Source: Endomicrobiia bacterium (GTDB taxonomy: Bacteria > Elusimicrobiota > Endomicrobiia > DTEH01). From it: a stretch of DNA of 57,301 nucleotides. The position numbers and the translations under genes are program-made. The stretch lies in NCBI GenBank assembly GCA_025059805.1, contig JANXDG010000065.1, positions 67,234 to 124,534 on the forward strand, in the 5' to 3' direction. This document shows positions 17,284 to 27,081 of this stretch, in pieces (the stretch's first letter is position 1; the number at the start of each line of letters is the position of its first letter). Below the pieces are notes generated by a model. That model saw only the letters and a list, made by a program, of their open reading frames with translations. It did no database searches and was not told the DNA's origin.

Positions 17284-18294
17284 TTATAAAGTAAGAATCT
17301 CGGGTGTTTTCTTACATAATACATCGTCTTCTATTCTTAAACCAAACTTTCTTTCAAAATAAATGCCTGGTTCAATTGTTACAACCATTCCTTCTTTAAG
17401 TACAGCATCACTTCTTATGTTTAACCTTGGTGATTCATGAACCTCTAATCCTAACCCATGACCTGTAGAGTGAAGATACTCATCTTTGAAACCTTTTCTT
17501 TTAAGAAACTGCCTTGCATAACTATCTATATTTCTTACTTCTGTACCTGGTTTACACATTGAAATTAATTTTTTTTGCAGTTCTAATAAAACAGTATACT
17601 TTTGATACACTTCCTTATTTCTATCAACATTAAACATTCTTGTTATATCACAACAATATCCTTCCCATTTGCATCCTAAATCCACAAGAACTAAACTATT
17701 TTTTTTATACATTTTATTAGAAGATATATGATGCGGATATGAAGTATTCTCGTCAAAAGCAACAATTGGTTCAAAACATGGTTCAACATTATATTTATAA
17801 AATCTTCTTAAAATATAGTTTTTCACTTCTACTTCAGTTATTCCAGGCTTTAGCACATTTTTAATCTCGCTTAAAACTTTTTTTGCAACTTTTGCTGCCT
17901 GTCTTATCCTGTTTATCTCAGTATCATCTTTAACTTCACGTAAATTTTTAATGATTGGACTAAATTTTACTTCAAACAATTTTGTAAGAATTTCATAAGT
18001 TTTATGTGATATATCTTCATCATCAACAAAAACTTCTTTACTTTTTACATTTAAGGCATCAATTTGCTGTTTTAACTCATTACGAACAATGATATCTTTA
18101 TTGTCAAAATAATTCCTTAACTGTCCAGCAAACATTGACGAAGTCAAGATTTTAAATTTAGTTTTTGTCAAAGCCAAAACATATCCTTCAATCCACAGAT
18201 TAGTAAGGTAATACAAATTATGTTTGTTAAAAACCAGAAACAACTGGTTTGTCAAAAGTTGATTCTGTAAAAGTTTTAATTTTGTTGTAACCAT
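17284..18294 (-). CDS. M24 family Xaa-Pro peptidase
   Basis: This is a cytosolic dinuclear metallopeptidase of the pita-bread fold, probably an Xaa-Pro aminopeptidase or dipeptidase. All metal ligands are visible: the two Asp in VDLGCKWEGYCCDITR, the His in HSTGHGLGLEVHE, Glu in TIEPGIY and Glu in LRIEDD. The N-terminal creatinase-like domain is present in reduced form (336 residues total, near the 350-360 of the YqhT/PepQ group). It overlaps aroB by 19 bases. The pair pepQ-efp is a common neighbourhood in many bacteria, which supports a proline-peptide housekeeping role. Confidence 0.92.
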   Translation of the reverse strand: MVTTKLKLLQNQLLTNQLFLVFNKHNLYYLTNLWIEGYVLALTKTKFKILTSSMFAGQLRNYFDNKDIIVRNELKQQIDALNVKSKEVFVDDEDISHKTYEILTKLFEVKFSPIIKNLREVKDDTEINRIRQAAKVAKKVLSEIKNVLKPGITEVEVKNYILRRFYKYNVEPCFEPIVAFDENTSYPHHISSNKMYKKNSLVLVDLGCKWEGYCCDITRMFNVDRNKEVYQKYTVLLELQKKLISMCKPGTEVRNIDSYARQFLKRKGFKDEYLHSTGHGLGLEVHESPRLNIRSDAVLKEGMVVTIEPGIYFERKFGLRIEDDVLCKKTPEILTL

Positions 18295-19379
18295 GACTTT
18301 GTGTATCGTAGGCTATCAATAATAATCTTCTCTGGTACATTTTCAATAATCCTAACATCGCCAATTTTAACTGGTAACGCAAACCTATAATTTTTTTGAT
18401 ACACTTTTTTATCAAATTTTATATATTTAAAAATATACCTTTCTGGTATACTAGTCAACATTTTGTTAAACGACATTTCTTTTGTATACAAGTTGACAAG
18501 CTCTATAAACTTTTCAAAGTTTTCATCAGAAAAATATTTAAGTTTATATGAAAGATAACTCTCACCAATTAATCCTAAAACTACTGCTTCGCCATGAGTA
18601 TATACTTTATATTTTGTTGCAGCTTCTATCGCATGAGCAATTGTATGACCGAGGTTAAGTTTTTCTCTTATTCCTAAACTTTCTTTTTCATCTTTTTTTA
18701 CTATTTCAAGTTTTGTTTTTATACACTCTGAAATTAGCCGTGGTTGTTGTAGAACACTAATTTTATCTATTTTTTTTAAAGATTTTTTATACTCAACTAA
18801 CAAATCGTATATTTTAGAATTAATTAAAGTATATTTTAACACTTCTCCTAACGCATTATCAAATTCTTTTTTAGGTAGACTTTCTAACAAAGAAACATCA
18901 CATAAAATAATCCTTGGTTGATAAAAACTTCCAACTAAGTTTTTACCATATTCAAGATTTATCCCTGTTTTACCGCCTATTGAAGAATCAACCATTGCAA
19001 GAAGTGATGTAGGAATCTGAATATAATTTATACCACGCATGTAAGTTGAACAAGCAAAACCTACTAGGTCACCAAGTACACCACCGCCAAAAATACCAAT
19101 TATGCTTTTTCTGTCAATTCTATGTTTTAAAAACTTTTGATATACTATCTCTAAATACTTGATTGACTTAATTCTTTCGCCTTCTGGTAAAAATAATACT
19201 GAACAACTAATGTTTCTAAACTTGTAAGAATATAAATTCCATAAATTTTTATGTGTTACTATTAAAAACTTAGTATATTTAACATTTTCGCTTGTAAGAA
19301 TTTCGTTTAACTTTTCTATTTTATCAAAATAAATTGTAATTTTCTTATTTTCAGAGATTGTAACTGTCGTACTTTTCAT
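18276..19379 (-). CDS. aroB: 3-dehydroquinate synthase
   Basis: AroB cyclises DAHP to 3-dehydroquinate with NAD+ and a divalent metal, step two of the shikimate pathway. Conserved NAD-binding GGGVLGDLVGFACSTYMRG, IPTSLLAMVDSSIGGKTGIN and the metal-ligand regions GHTIAHAIE and HGEAVVLG are intact. Length 367 is typical. It overlaps aroK by 4 bases (ATGA), and together with aroC gives a three-gene shikimate cluster. The remaining steps (aroA, aroD, aroE, DAHP synthase) are not in this window. Confidence 0.96.
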   Translation of the reverse strand: MKSTTVTISENKKITIYFDKIEKLNEILTSENVKYTKFLIVTHKNLWNLYSYKFRNISCSVLFLPEGERIKSIKYLEIVYQKFLKHRIDRKSIIGIFGGGVLGDLVGFACSTYMRGINYIQIPTSLLAMVDSSIGGKTGINLEYGKNLVGSFYQPRIILCDVSLLESLPKKEFDNALGEVLKYTLINSKIYDLLVEYKKSLKKIDKISVLQQPRLISECIKTKLEIVKKDEKESLGIREKLNLGHTIAHAIEAATKYKVYTHGEAVVLGLIGESYLSYKLKYFSDENFEKFIELVNLYTKEMSFNKMLTSIPERYIFKYIKFDKKVYQKNYRFALPVKIGDVRIIENVPEKIIIDSLRYTKSWLQQN

Positions 19380-19885
19380 TTTTTCTTGTTTATATAATCA
19401 ATTATTATCTCTACGATCTCATCAACCGGTAAGTTATCGGTTTCAATTCTTATATCGCAATTTTTGTAAAATTCCTCACGTTGGTTTAACAACTTTTTGA
19501 TCTCTTCAAAAGGTTCAGGTTTATTAAGTAATGGTCGTACACCTGGCTGTTTTTGTAATCTTTCAAATATTGTTTCTGGCTTTGCTGTTAGATTAATTAT
19601 TACGCCGTTATTCCTAAGATTGTCAACATTTTCTTTACGTAAAACTACACCACCACCAGTCGCTATTATCTTTTTATCCAACTTAGATATTTCCTTAACA
19701 ACTTGAGATTCTATGTCTCTAAAATATGGTTCACCATAACGAGCAAATATTTCAGTGATTTCTAACCCTGTACGTTTTATTATAATTTCGTCTGTATCAA
19801 TGTATTCATAATTAAGTTTTTCTGCTAACTTTTTACCAACGGAAGTTTTACCCGTACACATAAAACCAGTAAGAACTATATTCAT
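19376..19885 (-). CDS. aroK: shikimate kinase
   Basis: AroK phosphorylates shikimate at O3 with ATP. Walker A GFMCTGKTSVGKKLA lies at residues 7-21, DTDEII binds shikimate and Mg, GGGVVLR is the substrate-binding glycine motif, and the lid contains RPLL. Length 169 is normal. It is placed between aroC (16 bases upstream) and aroB (overlap), consistent with cotranscription of the shikimate genes. Confidence 0.96.
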   Translation of the reverse strand: MNIVLTGFMCTGKTSVGKKLAEKLNYEYIDTDEIIIKRTGLEITEIFARYGEPYFRDIESQVVKEISKLDKKIIATGGGVVLRKENVDNLRNNGVIINLTAKPETIFERLQKQPGVRPLLNKPEPFEEIKKLLNQREEFYKNCDIRIETDNLPVDEIVEIIIDYINKKK

Positions 19886-19901
19886 GGTTTACGATTGAAT
19901 T

Positions 19902-21059
19902 TCAGAAATTCAACAAACACTTCTGATAGTTTTTGTAATTCAACTTCATCTCTCGTAACGAATCTCCACCGAATTTCTTTTTAAACTCATCAGCCAAACA
20001 TATTGCAAGCATACTTTCAGCAACTACACTGCATGATGCGACTGCACAAATATCACTACGAACAATATTTGCTAGCGAAGACTTTTTTGTTTTGATATCT
20101 ACACTTTTTAAAGGTTTATATAAAGTGGGTATCGGTTTCATACTACACGAAACTATTACTGGTGCACCATTAGATATTCCACCTTCAATACCACCAGCAT
20201 TATTAGTTTTCCTATAAAATCCTTTTTTTGGTGAATAAAATATCTCATCATGCACTTGGGAACCACAAAAATCTGTATATTTTTTACCTAAACCAACCTC
20301 AACTGATTTTATAGCCGGTATTGATGTAAGATAATATGTTATCAGTGCATTCAATCTATCACACCACTGAGTATAACTTCCAAGACCAACAGGAATATTA
20401 ACTGCAAAAACTACAAATTCACCACCTATTGTGTCATTATTACTTCTCACATTGTCTATTAGTTTAATGATTTTTTTTTCTTTTAATATATCGGGAAACC
20501 TAACAGATGATCTCTCTGCTGCTTCATGATACTTAATTAACATTCCAGCATCTACTGTTAAATAGTTTTTATCAAATTTAACTCTGTATATTTTTGTTAC
20601 AAAAGAACCTATCCTCACTCCAAACTGTTCTAATAGTTGCTTACATATTGCACCTGCAACAACACGTCCAACAGTTTCTCTCGCAGATGAACGTTCTGAG
20701 ATATCTTTAAGATCTTCTCTTAAAAATTTCATTGCACCTGTAAGATCAGCATGTCCAGGACGTGGTACTGTCAAGGCAGGTGTCGCTTTATCGCCCAGGA
20801 AATCTTGTTCCCTGTAGTCTTTATTAAGTACTTTGATACAAATGGGAGAACCTATTGTCTCAGAATATCTCACTCCGGAAAGAATTTCAAATTCATCTTC
20901 TTCAAAACTCTGTCTTTCTGTACGCCCATAACCTTTTCTTCTCCGTTTAAGTTCAACACTTATTTTTTCTAAGGATAATTTTAAACCAGAAGGAATACCA
21001 TCGATTAATACTACAACTGCTTTATTATGAGACTCACCTGCAGTAAAAAATCTTATCAT
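19902..21059 (-). CDS. aroC: chorismate synthase
   Basis: AroC converts EPSP to chorismate using reduced FMN, the last shared step to aromatic amino acids and folate. The N-terminal FTAGESHNKA is the first signature; the usual Gly after ESH is Asn here. RRRKGYGRTERQ, SGVRYSETIGSPI, SARETVGRVVAGA and GGIEGGISNGAPV complete the pattern. At 385 residues the length is normal. The start ATG is preceded by an AGGAGG (minus strand). The GESHN substitution is mild and does not touch other conserved flavin contacts. Confidence 0.96.
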   Translation of the reverse strand: MIRFFTAGESHNKAVVVLIDGIPSGLKLSLEKISVELKRRRKGYGRTERQSFEEDEFEILSGVRYSETIGSPICIKVLNKDYREQDFLGDKATPALTVPRPGHADLTGAMKFLREDLKDISERSSARETVGRVVAGAICKQLLEQFGVRIGSFVTKIYRVKFDKNYLTVDAGMLIKYHEAAERSSVRFPDILKEKKIIKLIDNVRSNNDTIGGEFVVFAVNIPVGLGSYTQWCDRLNALITYYLTSIPAIKSVEVGLGKKYTDFCGSQVHDEIFYSPKKGFYRKTNNAGGIEGGISNGAPVIVSCSMKPIPTLYKPLKSVDIKTKKSSLANIVRSDICAVASCSVVAESMLAICLADEFKKKFGGDSLREMKLNYKNYQKCLLNF

Positions 21060-21082
21060 TTCTATCCTCCTATTTGCTACAG

Positions 21083-22468
21083 TTAAAAAAGTGTATCAAT
21101 TTCTCTTATAGATCTAACAAATATAATATCTAAACTGTTACTGAAATTACAACCTGTAATATTCTTTTTATTTTCATACGGAATAAAAACTTTTTTATAC
21201 CCAAGCTTTAAAACTTCATTTATACGTTCATTGATAAAACTTACTGCACGAACCTCGCCCGTAAGCCCTACTTCACCAACATATACGGTTTTACTATCTA
21301 CAGTAATATTTTTATGTGAAGAATAAACAGCCATCAATACTGCAAGGTCAACCGCTGTTTCTTTAATTTTCAACCCTGAAACTATACTGATATATACATC
21401 CTCGTATACCAAACTTATCCCTGTATTTTTTTCAAGTACTGAAATTAACAACATTGCACGGTTGTAATCAATACCTGAAACTACACGTCTTGGTTGTGCA
21501 AAATACGACTTTACCAATAATGCTTGAACCTGTGTAAGTAGCGGTCTTGTACCTTCAACAATACATGTTGTTACTGTACCTACTAAATTTTCACTGTGAT
21601 GAACAAAAAATTCTGAAGGGTTTGTTATCTCATAAAGACCCGTGGATTTCATTTCAAAAACAGCTATCTCAGCAGTTGAACCAAACCTATTTTTAAAAAC
21701 CCTCAAGATACGATAGTTTTGCGTTGTTTCTGACTCAAAATAGAGAACAGTATCAACCATATGTTCTAAAAGTTTAGGACCTGCAATGTCACCTTCTTTT
21801 GTAACATGTCCTAATATAAAAACTGTAATATTTCTACTTTTTGCAAGTTTTACAATTTCTGCTGTTATACCACGAATCTGTGCAACACTGCCTTGAACAC
21901 CAGGAATGTAATCAGAATTTATCGTCTGTATTGAATCGATGATGACAATATCAGGTGTAATTTCTTCAATATTTTTTACAATATTCTCCCAGTTTGTTTC
22001 CGACAAAATATAAATATTTTCATTTCTAACATCTAATCTATCTGCACGAAGTTTAATCTGGGAGTACGATTCTTCACCTGAAATATATAATACCTTATAA
22101 TTTTGACCATCGTTTGATACTAAAGAAGCAATCCTGTCAGCTATTTGCAACATCAAGGTTGATTTACCAACACCCGGCTCGCCACCAATTAACGATACCG
22201 AACCTATAACAACTCCTCCACCCATTATCCTGTCAAATTCTGTCATTTTTGTTACAATTCTGTTTTCTTTAGATACTGCTGAAATTTTGTTTAGCTTTTG
22301 TACCCCTGAAGAATTTTCAACAAGGTTAATTTTTGATTTATTCATTATCCTTAACTCTGTAAAACTATTCCAGCTATTACAGTTAGGACATTTACCAAGC
22401 CATTTTAAACTTTCATATCCACACTCTTTGCATACGAACATTATTTCTTTTTTTTCTTTTTTCATCAT
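21083..22468 (-). CDS. radA: DNA repair ATPase RadA/Sms
   Basis: RadA is a RecA-like branch-migration helicase acting in homologous recombination. An N-terminal zinc finger is formed by C13, C16, C27 and C30 (CKEC-CPNC). Walker A GGEPGVGKST lies at about residues 95-104. The RadA-specific KNRFGSTAEI motif is present. The C-terminus is the Lon/S16-like domain. Length 461 fits. It starts with two adjacent ATGs overlapping the lepA stop by 4 bases. Confidence 0.97.
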   Translation of the reverse strand: MMKKEKKEIMFVCKECGYESLKWLGKCPNCNSWNSFTELRIMNKSKINLVENSSGVQKLNKISAVSKENRIVTKMTEFDRIMGGGVVIGSVSLIGGEPGVGKSTLMLQIADRIASLVSNDGQNYKVLYISGEESYSQIKLRADRLDVRNENIYILSETNWENIVKNIEEITPDIVIIDSIQTINSDYIPGVQGSVAQIRGITAEIVKLAKSRNITVFILGHVTKEGDIAGPKLLEHMVDTVLYFESETTQNYRILRVFKNRFGSTAEIAVFEMKSTGLYEITNPSEFFVHHSENLVGTVTTCIVEGTRPLLTQVQALLVKSYFAQPRRVVSGIDYNRAMLLISVLEKNTGISLVYEDVYISIVSGLKIKETAVDLAVLMAVYSSHKNITVDSKTVYVGEVGLTGEVRAVSFINERINEVLKLGYKKVFIPYENKKNITGCNFSNSLDIIFVRSIREIDTLF

Positions 22469-24264
22469 ATCTTGAGTAATTCAATAAAAGTCTCTTTGGG
22501 TATGTCAACTGAACCTATCTGTTTCATTCTTTTTTTCCCTTCTTTTTGTTTTTCTAACAACTTACGTTTTCGTGTAACATCTCCTCCATAACACTTAGCG
22601 AGAACATCTTTCTTTAATGCTGGTATATCCTCCCGTGCAATAATTTTGCCTAAACATTTTACCTGCAATGGTATAGTAAACAAATGCCGTGGTATTGTCT
22701 TTTTCAATTTCTCAAGAATCTTACACGCAACATTATACGCCTTTGTTCTGTGTGTAATATAACAAAACGAATCAATAGTTTCGTTGTTTACAACCACTTC
22801 TAACTTTACAAGGTCAGATTCTTTGTAACCTATTTGTTCATAGTCAAACGATGCATAACCACGTGATACCGACTTAATCGTATCAAAAAAATTAACTATT
22901 ATTTCACTTAATGGAATTTCAAAAGCGACTATCACATGTTTATCATCAATATAATTTTGCTCAATTACTTCTGCACGAAATTGTTTACAAGTTTCTATGA
23001 CATTACTTACATACTCCAACGGTGTAATAACAGTCGTCTTTGTAATAGGTTCATAAACTTTTTGTATCTGACTATAATCTGGAAAGTCAGAAGTTGTATT
23101 AACGATAATTTCTTTATTGTTTTTTAATAATATTTTATATTCCACGTTCGGTAGTGTAACAATTATATCTAAATTATATTCTCTTTCTAACCGTTCCTTG
23201 ACAATATCTAAATGTAATGAACCTAAAAAACCACAATGAAATCCTGCTCCTAAAACTTTAGATGAAACTGCTCGAAATGATAAGGAATAGTCTGTCAAGT
23301 GTAATTTTTGCAATGCAGATTTAAGATTTTCGTAATCTTTAGGACTCAATGGATAAATTCCCGCGAAAACATAAGGTTTTGGTTCTTTATGTTTTTTTAT
23401 AGTTGCCGGTAGTTCAATATTGTTTACATCCACATCCGGTTCACAAATTATTTCTCCAATATGAATAAGATGTATATCTTTTATCCCAGCAACTATATAA
23501 CCAACCTCACCTGAAGTGAGTTCTTCCGCTTGTTCTAAGTTAAGCTTTATATACCCAACTTCTTCAACTTTATATACAACTTCTTCAACTGATTTAAATT
23601 TAAAAGTTGTGCCGGGTCTAAATTTACCACTCAAAACTTTAACATACATAACGACAAATTTGTACTGATCGTAAAATGCATCAAAAACTAACCCTATCGC
23701 TTTATCTGTTTCAATATAAGTTGGCGAAGGTATCTTTTCTACAATCTTTTTAAGCAAGTCATCTACACCGTAGCCTGTCTTAGCACTTATAAGTATCGGT
23801 TCTTCAGTTAATCCCAAAAAATTTCTTATTTGTTGTTTGGTAAGTTCTATATTTGCATTTCCAAGGTCTATTTTGTTTATTACAGGTATTATTTTTAAAT
23901 TAGCATCAATTGCAAGCCTTGTGTTAGAAACTGTTTGTGCTTCAACACCCTGAGTTGCATCAACTACTAATATTGCACCTTCACACGCTTTAACTACACG
24001 CATAACTTCGTAAGTAAAATCTACATGTCCAGGAGTATCTATAAGATTCAAAATGAATTCTTGTCCTAGGTAAGAGTATTTCATTCTCACAGTCTTTGAC
24101 CTTATAGTTATTCCGCGTTCACGTTCTAAATCCATACTATCAAGAACCTGTTCTTTAAGCAGACGTTTAGGTATAGTATTTGTTAGTTCTAACAACCTAT
24201 CAGCTAAAGTAGACTTGCCATGGTCAATATGTGCAACAATACAAAAGTTTCTTATGTTCTTCAT
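22465..24264 (-). CDS. lepA: elongation factor 4 (LepA)
   Basis: LepA is a ribosome-associated GTPase that back-translocates or helps initiation and 30S assembly. The G1 motif AHIDHGKST, RGITI (switch I) and DTPGHVDF (G3), and the G4 motif NKID are clear, and the C-terminal CTD contains the conserved GGDVTRKRKLLEKQKEGKKR. I chose the ATG at 24262-24264: a GGGAG at 24270-24274 lies 5 bases before it, while the ATG four codons upstream (24276) has no ribosome-binding site. Length is then 599 residues, as usual. Confidence 0.97.
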   Translation of the reverse strand: MKNIRNFCIVAHIDHGKSTLADRLLELTNTIPKRLLKEQVLDSMDLERERGITIRSKTVRMKYSYLGQEFILNLIDTPGHVDFTYEVMRVVKACEGAILVVDATQGVEAQTVSNTRLAIDANLKIIPVINKIDLGNANIELTKQQIRNFLGLTEEPILISAKTGYGVDDLLKKIVEKIPSPTYIETDKAIGLVFDAFYDQYKFVVMYVKVLSGKFRPGTTFKFKSVEEVVYKVEEVGYIKLNLEQAEELTSGEVGYIVAGIKDIHLIHIGEIICEPDVDVNNIELPATIKKHKEPKPYVFAGIYPLSPKDYENLKSALQKLHLTDYSLSFRAVSSKVLGAGFHCGFLGSLHLDIVKERLEREYNLDIIVTLPNVEYKILLKNNKEIIVNTTSDFPDYSQIQKVYEPITKTTVITPLEYVSNVIETCKQFRAEVIEQNYIDDKHVIVAFEIPLSEIIVNFFDTIKSVSRGYASFDYEQIGYKESDLVKLEVVVNNETIDSFCYITHRTKAYNVACKILEKLKKTIPRHLFTIPLQVKCLGKIIAREDIPALKKDVLAKCYGGDVTRKRKLLEKQKEGKKRMKQIGSVDIPKETFIELLKI

Positions 24265-24269
24265 TTTAT

Positions 24270-24274
24270 CTCCC
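24270..24274 (-). promoter_or_regulatory. Shine-Dalgarno GGGAG deciding the lepA start
   Basis: Minus-strand GGGAG is followed by ATAAA and ATG, ideal spacing for the second in-frame ATG. It overlaps the first ATG, which therefore cannot be served by it. Confidence 0.6.
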
Positions 24275-24329
24275 ATTTATTAGCATAACTATCAGGATGG
24301 GAAATTTTTTATACAAAATAAGCTGAAAG

Positions 24330-26063
24330 TCAAACTGTTTTCTTTATAACCTCAGGATAGCTGTCAGTAAAAATAATCTCATCAACTAACTTTCTTGCTT
24401 TCTCAAAGTTAGTTTCACGAATAGCATGCTTAACTTTTAAAACAGTAACAGCAGGAACGCTAAGTTCGTCAATACCTAAACCTATAAGAATTTCAGTAAA
24501 CGACGTATCCGCTGCCATCTCACCACATACTGAAACAGTCTTTCCATATTTATGTCCAGCGTCAACTATATGTTTTATTATTCTAAGCACAGATAAGTGC
24601 AGTGGTTCATACATTTCTGCAACGTTTTCGTTAAACCTATCCACTGCTAATACATATTGGATTAAATCGTTAGTACCAATAGATATAAAATCTACTTTTT
24701 GAGCAATCATGTCTGTTGTAAGAGCAGCTGAGGGTGTCTCTATCATTGCACCTATTTTAATATTATGGTCATAAGGAATCCCTTGATGTTCTAATTCACT
24801 CTTAGTTTCTTGAAGCAATTCTTTGATTCTTTCAACCTCTCTTACCGTAGATATCATAGGGAACATTATTTTAACATTGCCTTTAGCCGAAGCACGTAAA
24901 ATTGCCTTAAGTTGTTTTTTAAACAAATCCGGATATTTAAGTGCTAATCTAATGCCTCTTAAACCTAATGCTGACGCTTTTTCTTTTTTTACACCTTCTA
25001 AACCTAGCTCTGAAAGTTTATCTGAACCTATGTCAAAGGTACGAATGACTACTGTTTTCGGATAAATTTTCTCAGCTACATATGCGTAATCTTCATAAAG
25101 TTCTTCTTCTGACGGCAAAGTTGTTCTATTAGTATATTGATACTCCGTTCTATAAAGTCCAACACCTTCTGCTGAAGAAGTTAAAACTTTATCTACATCC
25201 TTTGGCGAGTCAATATTGCATAATAATACAACTTTTTTCCCATCTGTAGTTACTGACGGAAGTTTACTAAGTTGAATTAACATTTGTTGTTCTTTTAGAT
25301 GTTTTTCATATTTTTCTTTATATTCTTTAAAGGTTCCTTCAGAAGGATGTAAGATAACAGTACCTGTATATCCATCAATAATAATTTCATCACCATCATT
25401 AATTTCCTCGTTAGTTATTTCCGTAAGACCAACAATAGAAGGGATACCTAACCCTTGTGCAGCTAATGCTAAATGTGATGTTTTTGTCCCTGCTTCGGTA
25501 ATAAATCCAGCACATTCACGTTCTTTGAGAACAATTACATCGTGTGGGTCTAAAGTTGACGATATAACTACATCACCTTTTTTAATCTTTTTGATATCTT
25601 TTCTTTTCTTACCAAGTAAATTTCGTAAAAGTTTTCTTGCAACATCCTTCATATCTATTATCCTACCACGGAAATAATCATCACCAGAACGTTCAAACAT
25701 TTGAATAACTTTGTTTATTGCATTATGAACAGAGTACTCCACTGGCCAAAACTCTTCCTCTATCATTTTTATCACATCGTGAGTAAATAACCTATCATCT
25801 AGGATTGTAATATATGCCTCTATTAATTTTGCATGGTTTTCACCCAATGCTTTTAATATTCTATCTTTTGTTTCTTCTAGCTGTTTCTTTGTTTGTTCCA
25901 AACCTTCTTTATATCTTGCAATTTCTTTTTTAACGTTTTCTTTAGGTATTCTATGTGCAGGAATAATTAGTTCTAGTTCAGATTCGCGTTCTAACACAAA
26001 AACTTTACCAATAGCTATTCCATCAGAAGCTGGTATACCTTTAAGTATCCGTTCTTTTTTCAT
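24330..26063 (-). CDS. ptsI: PTS enzyme I (phosphoenolpyruvate-protein phosphotransferase)
   Basis: Enzyme I takes the phosphate from PEP and passes it to HPr, starting the phosphotransferase cascade in the cytosol. The phosphorylated histidine is H197 in AGTKTSHLALAA. PEP-binding residues are visible in the C-terminal TIM barrel: the RTEYQ and RGIRLALK segments, and VSVCGEMAAD with the catalytic Cys near residue 514. Length 577 is typical of the sugar PTS form, without a GAF domain as in the nitrogen-type EI. It overlaps ptsH by 23 bases. Confidence 0.96.
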   Translation of the reverse strand: MKKERILKGIPASDGIAIGKVFVLERESELELIIPAHRIPKENVKKEIARYKEGLEQTKKQLEETKDRILKALGENHAKLIEAYITILDDRLFTHDVIKMIEEEFWPVEYSVHNAINKVIQMFERSGDDYFRGRIIDMKDVARKLLRNLLGKKRKDIKKIKKGDVVISSTLDPHDVIVLKERECAGFITEAGTKTSHLALAAQGLGIPSIVGLTEITNEEINDGDEIIIDGYTGTVILHPSEGTFKEYKEKYEKHLKEQQMLIQLSKLPSVTTDGKKVVLLCNIDSPKDVDKVLTSSAEGVGLYRTEYQYTNRTTLPSEEELYEDYAYVAEKIYPKTVVIRTFDIGSDKLSELGLEGVKKEKASALGLRGIRLALKYPDLFKKQLKAILRASAKGNVKIMFPMISTVREVERIKELLQETKSELEHQGIPYDHNIKIGAMIETPSAALTTDMIAQKVDFISIGTNDLIQYVLAVDRFNENVAEMYEPLHLSVLRIIKHIVDAGHKYGKTVSVCGEMAADTSFTEILIGLGIDELSVPAVTVLKVKHAIRETNFEKARKLVDEIIFTDSYPEVIKKTV

Positions 26064-26325
26064 GTTCTATCTCGTCAAAACTAAAAAAGTTTTTAACTAA
26101 TTTTACAACTTCGTTTTCGTCTTCTCCTTCTACTATAACCTTGATCTGGTCGTTTTCCTGCAAAACTAAAGTTACTAAGTCCAATACACTTTTGCCATCT
26201 GCAATTTGGTCATCTTTCATAATTTTCACTGAAGATTTAAACTTTGAAATATTTTGTACAAACTCGGTAGCAGGTCTTAAATGTATTCCAAACTTTCTTT
26301 TTACAATAAGGTCAATTTCAATCAT
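26041..26325 (-). CDS. ptsH: phosphocarrier protein HPr
   Basis: HPr relays phosphate from enzyme I to EIIA. H15 lies in KFGIHLRPATEF, where the usual Ala after the His is Leu. S46 is present in DGKSVLDL, the site phosphorylated by HPr kinase in bacteria that have it. Length 94 is a little above the normal 85-90. The gene overlaps EIID by 4 bases. No HprK gene is in the window, so whether S46 is used is unknown. It can serve both the mannose-type EIIA and possibly the PtsN protein encoded in the same block. Confidence 0.95.
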   Translation of the reverse strand: MIEIDLIVKRKFGIHLRPATEFVQNISKFKSSVKIMKDDQIADGKSVLDLVTLVLQENDQIKVIVEGEDENEVVKLVKNFFSFDEIEHEKRTDT

Positions 26326-27080
26326 TGTAATAAACCCAGTAGTGAAATATTAAGTATAACTAATAAAGCAAATACTACAACCTCAGCTATCTTTCTACTT
26401 AAAACTATGGCTAATAGAATATTAGTCCAAAATAATGCAGCTAACATAAAGTTGTCACTTATTGATATGGAATAAATAAATGATGAAAATAGTAAAATTG
26501 TAATACCTATCATCCTTATAACTTCTAAAACTTTTTGTAACTGAAATTTTGAAATTTTTACAACAACTTCTTTGCTATAGTTATAACCAAAGAAAATACC
26601 TAATAATCGGATAGGTAAATGTCCAAAAAAATTATACACAATTAGATATAACAGAATACCAGCTATTATATTGGCACTAGTATAAAAAAATTGTCCATGT
26701 AGTATGTAGTAACAAACTGCAAATATACCACAAAACGCACGCCAAGTTGACCATATTAATCTATCGCCTATTGCTGCTATTGGCCCTGCTAACATAGTTT
26801 TTGTTCTCATTACTTGGTCACTATCTACCTCATTTCGTGAATATGCTTCCTCTAACCTCATGACAATTCCGATTAATAAACTGGCAAAATATGGATGAGT
26901 ATTAAAGAAACCATAGTGTGCTTTGATACGTTCGTATAACTTTTTTTTATCATTTGAATATAAACGTCTAAGCCAAGGAATTAAGCTAAATACAAAACCA
27001 ACATTTTGCATCCTTTCATAATTCCATACGCTTTGCAGAAAAAATGAACGAAAAAAAATAGGAATTATCGGTATTTTCAT
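26322..27080 (-). CDS. PTS mannose-family EIID membrane component
   Basis: EIID and EIIC together form the membrane channel of mannose-family phosphotransferase systems. Features include RSFFLQSVWNYERMQNVGF near the N-terminus, the GYGF-like stretch with LEEAY, and the GPIAAIGDRLIW segment, all family-typical. The frame can be extended to a TTG at 27110 overlapping EIIC by 29 bases, but the ATG at 27078-27080 is one base after the EIIC stop and gives 252 residues. Substrate (mannose, GlcN, fructose or other) cannot be read. Confidence 0.9.
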   Translation of the reverse strand: MKIPIIPIFFRSFFLQSVWNYERMQNVGFVFSLIPWLRRLYSNDKKKLYERIKAHYGFFNTHPYFASLLIGIVMRLEEAYSRNEVDSDQVMRTKTMLAGPIAAIGDRLIWSTWRAFCGIFAVCYYILHGQFFYTSANIIAGILLYLIVYNFFGHLPIRLLGIFFGYNYSKEVVVKISKFQLQKVLEVIRMIGITILLFSSFIYSISISDNFMLAALFWTNILLAIVLSRKIAEVVVFALLVILNISLLGLLQ

Positions 27081-27081
27081 T

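Noticed and set aside
18227-18415. Short minus-strand frame between aroB and the Xaa-Pro peptidase
   Set aside because: It lies out of frame over the ends of two well-supported genes and has no recognisable sequence.
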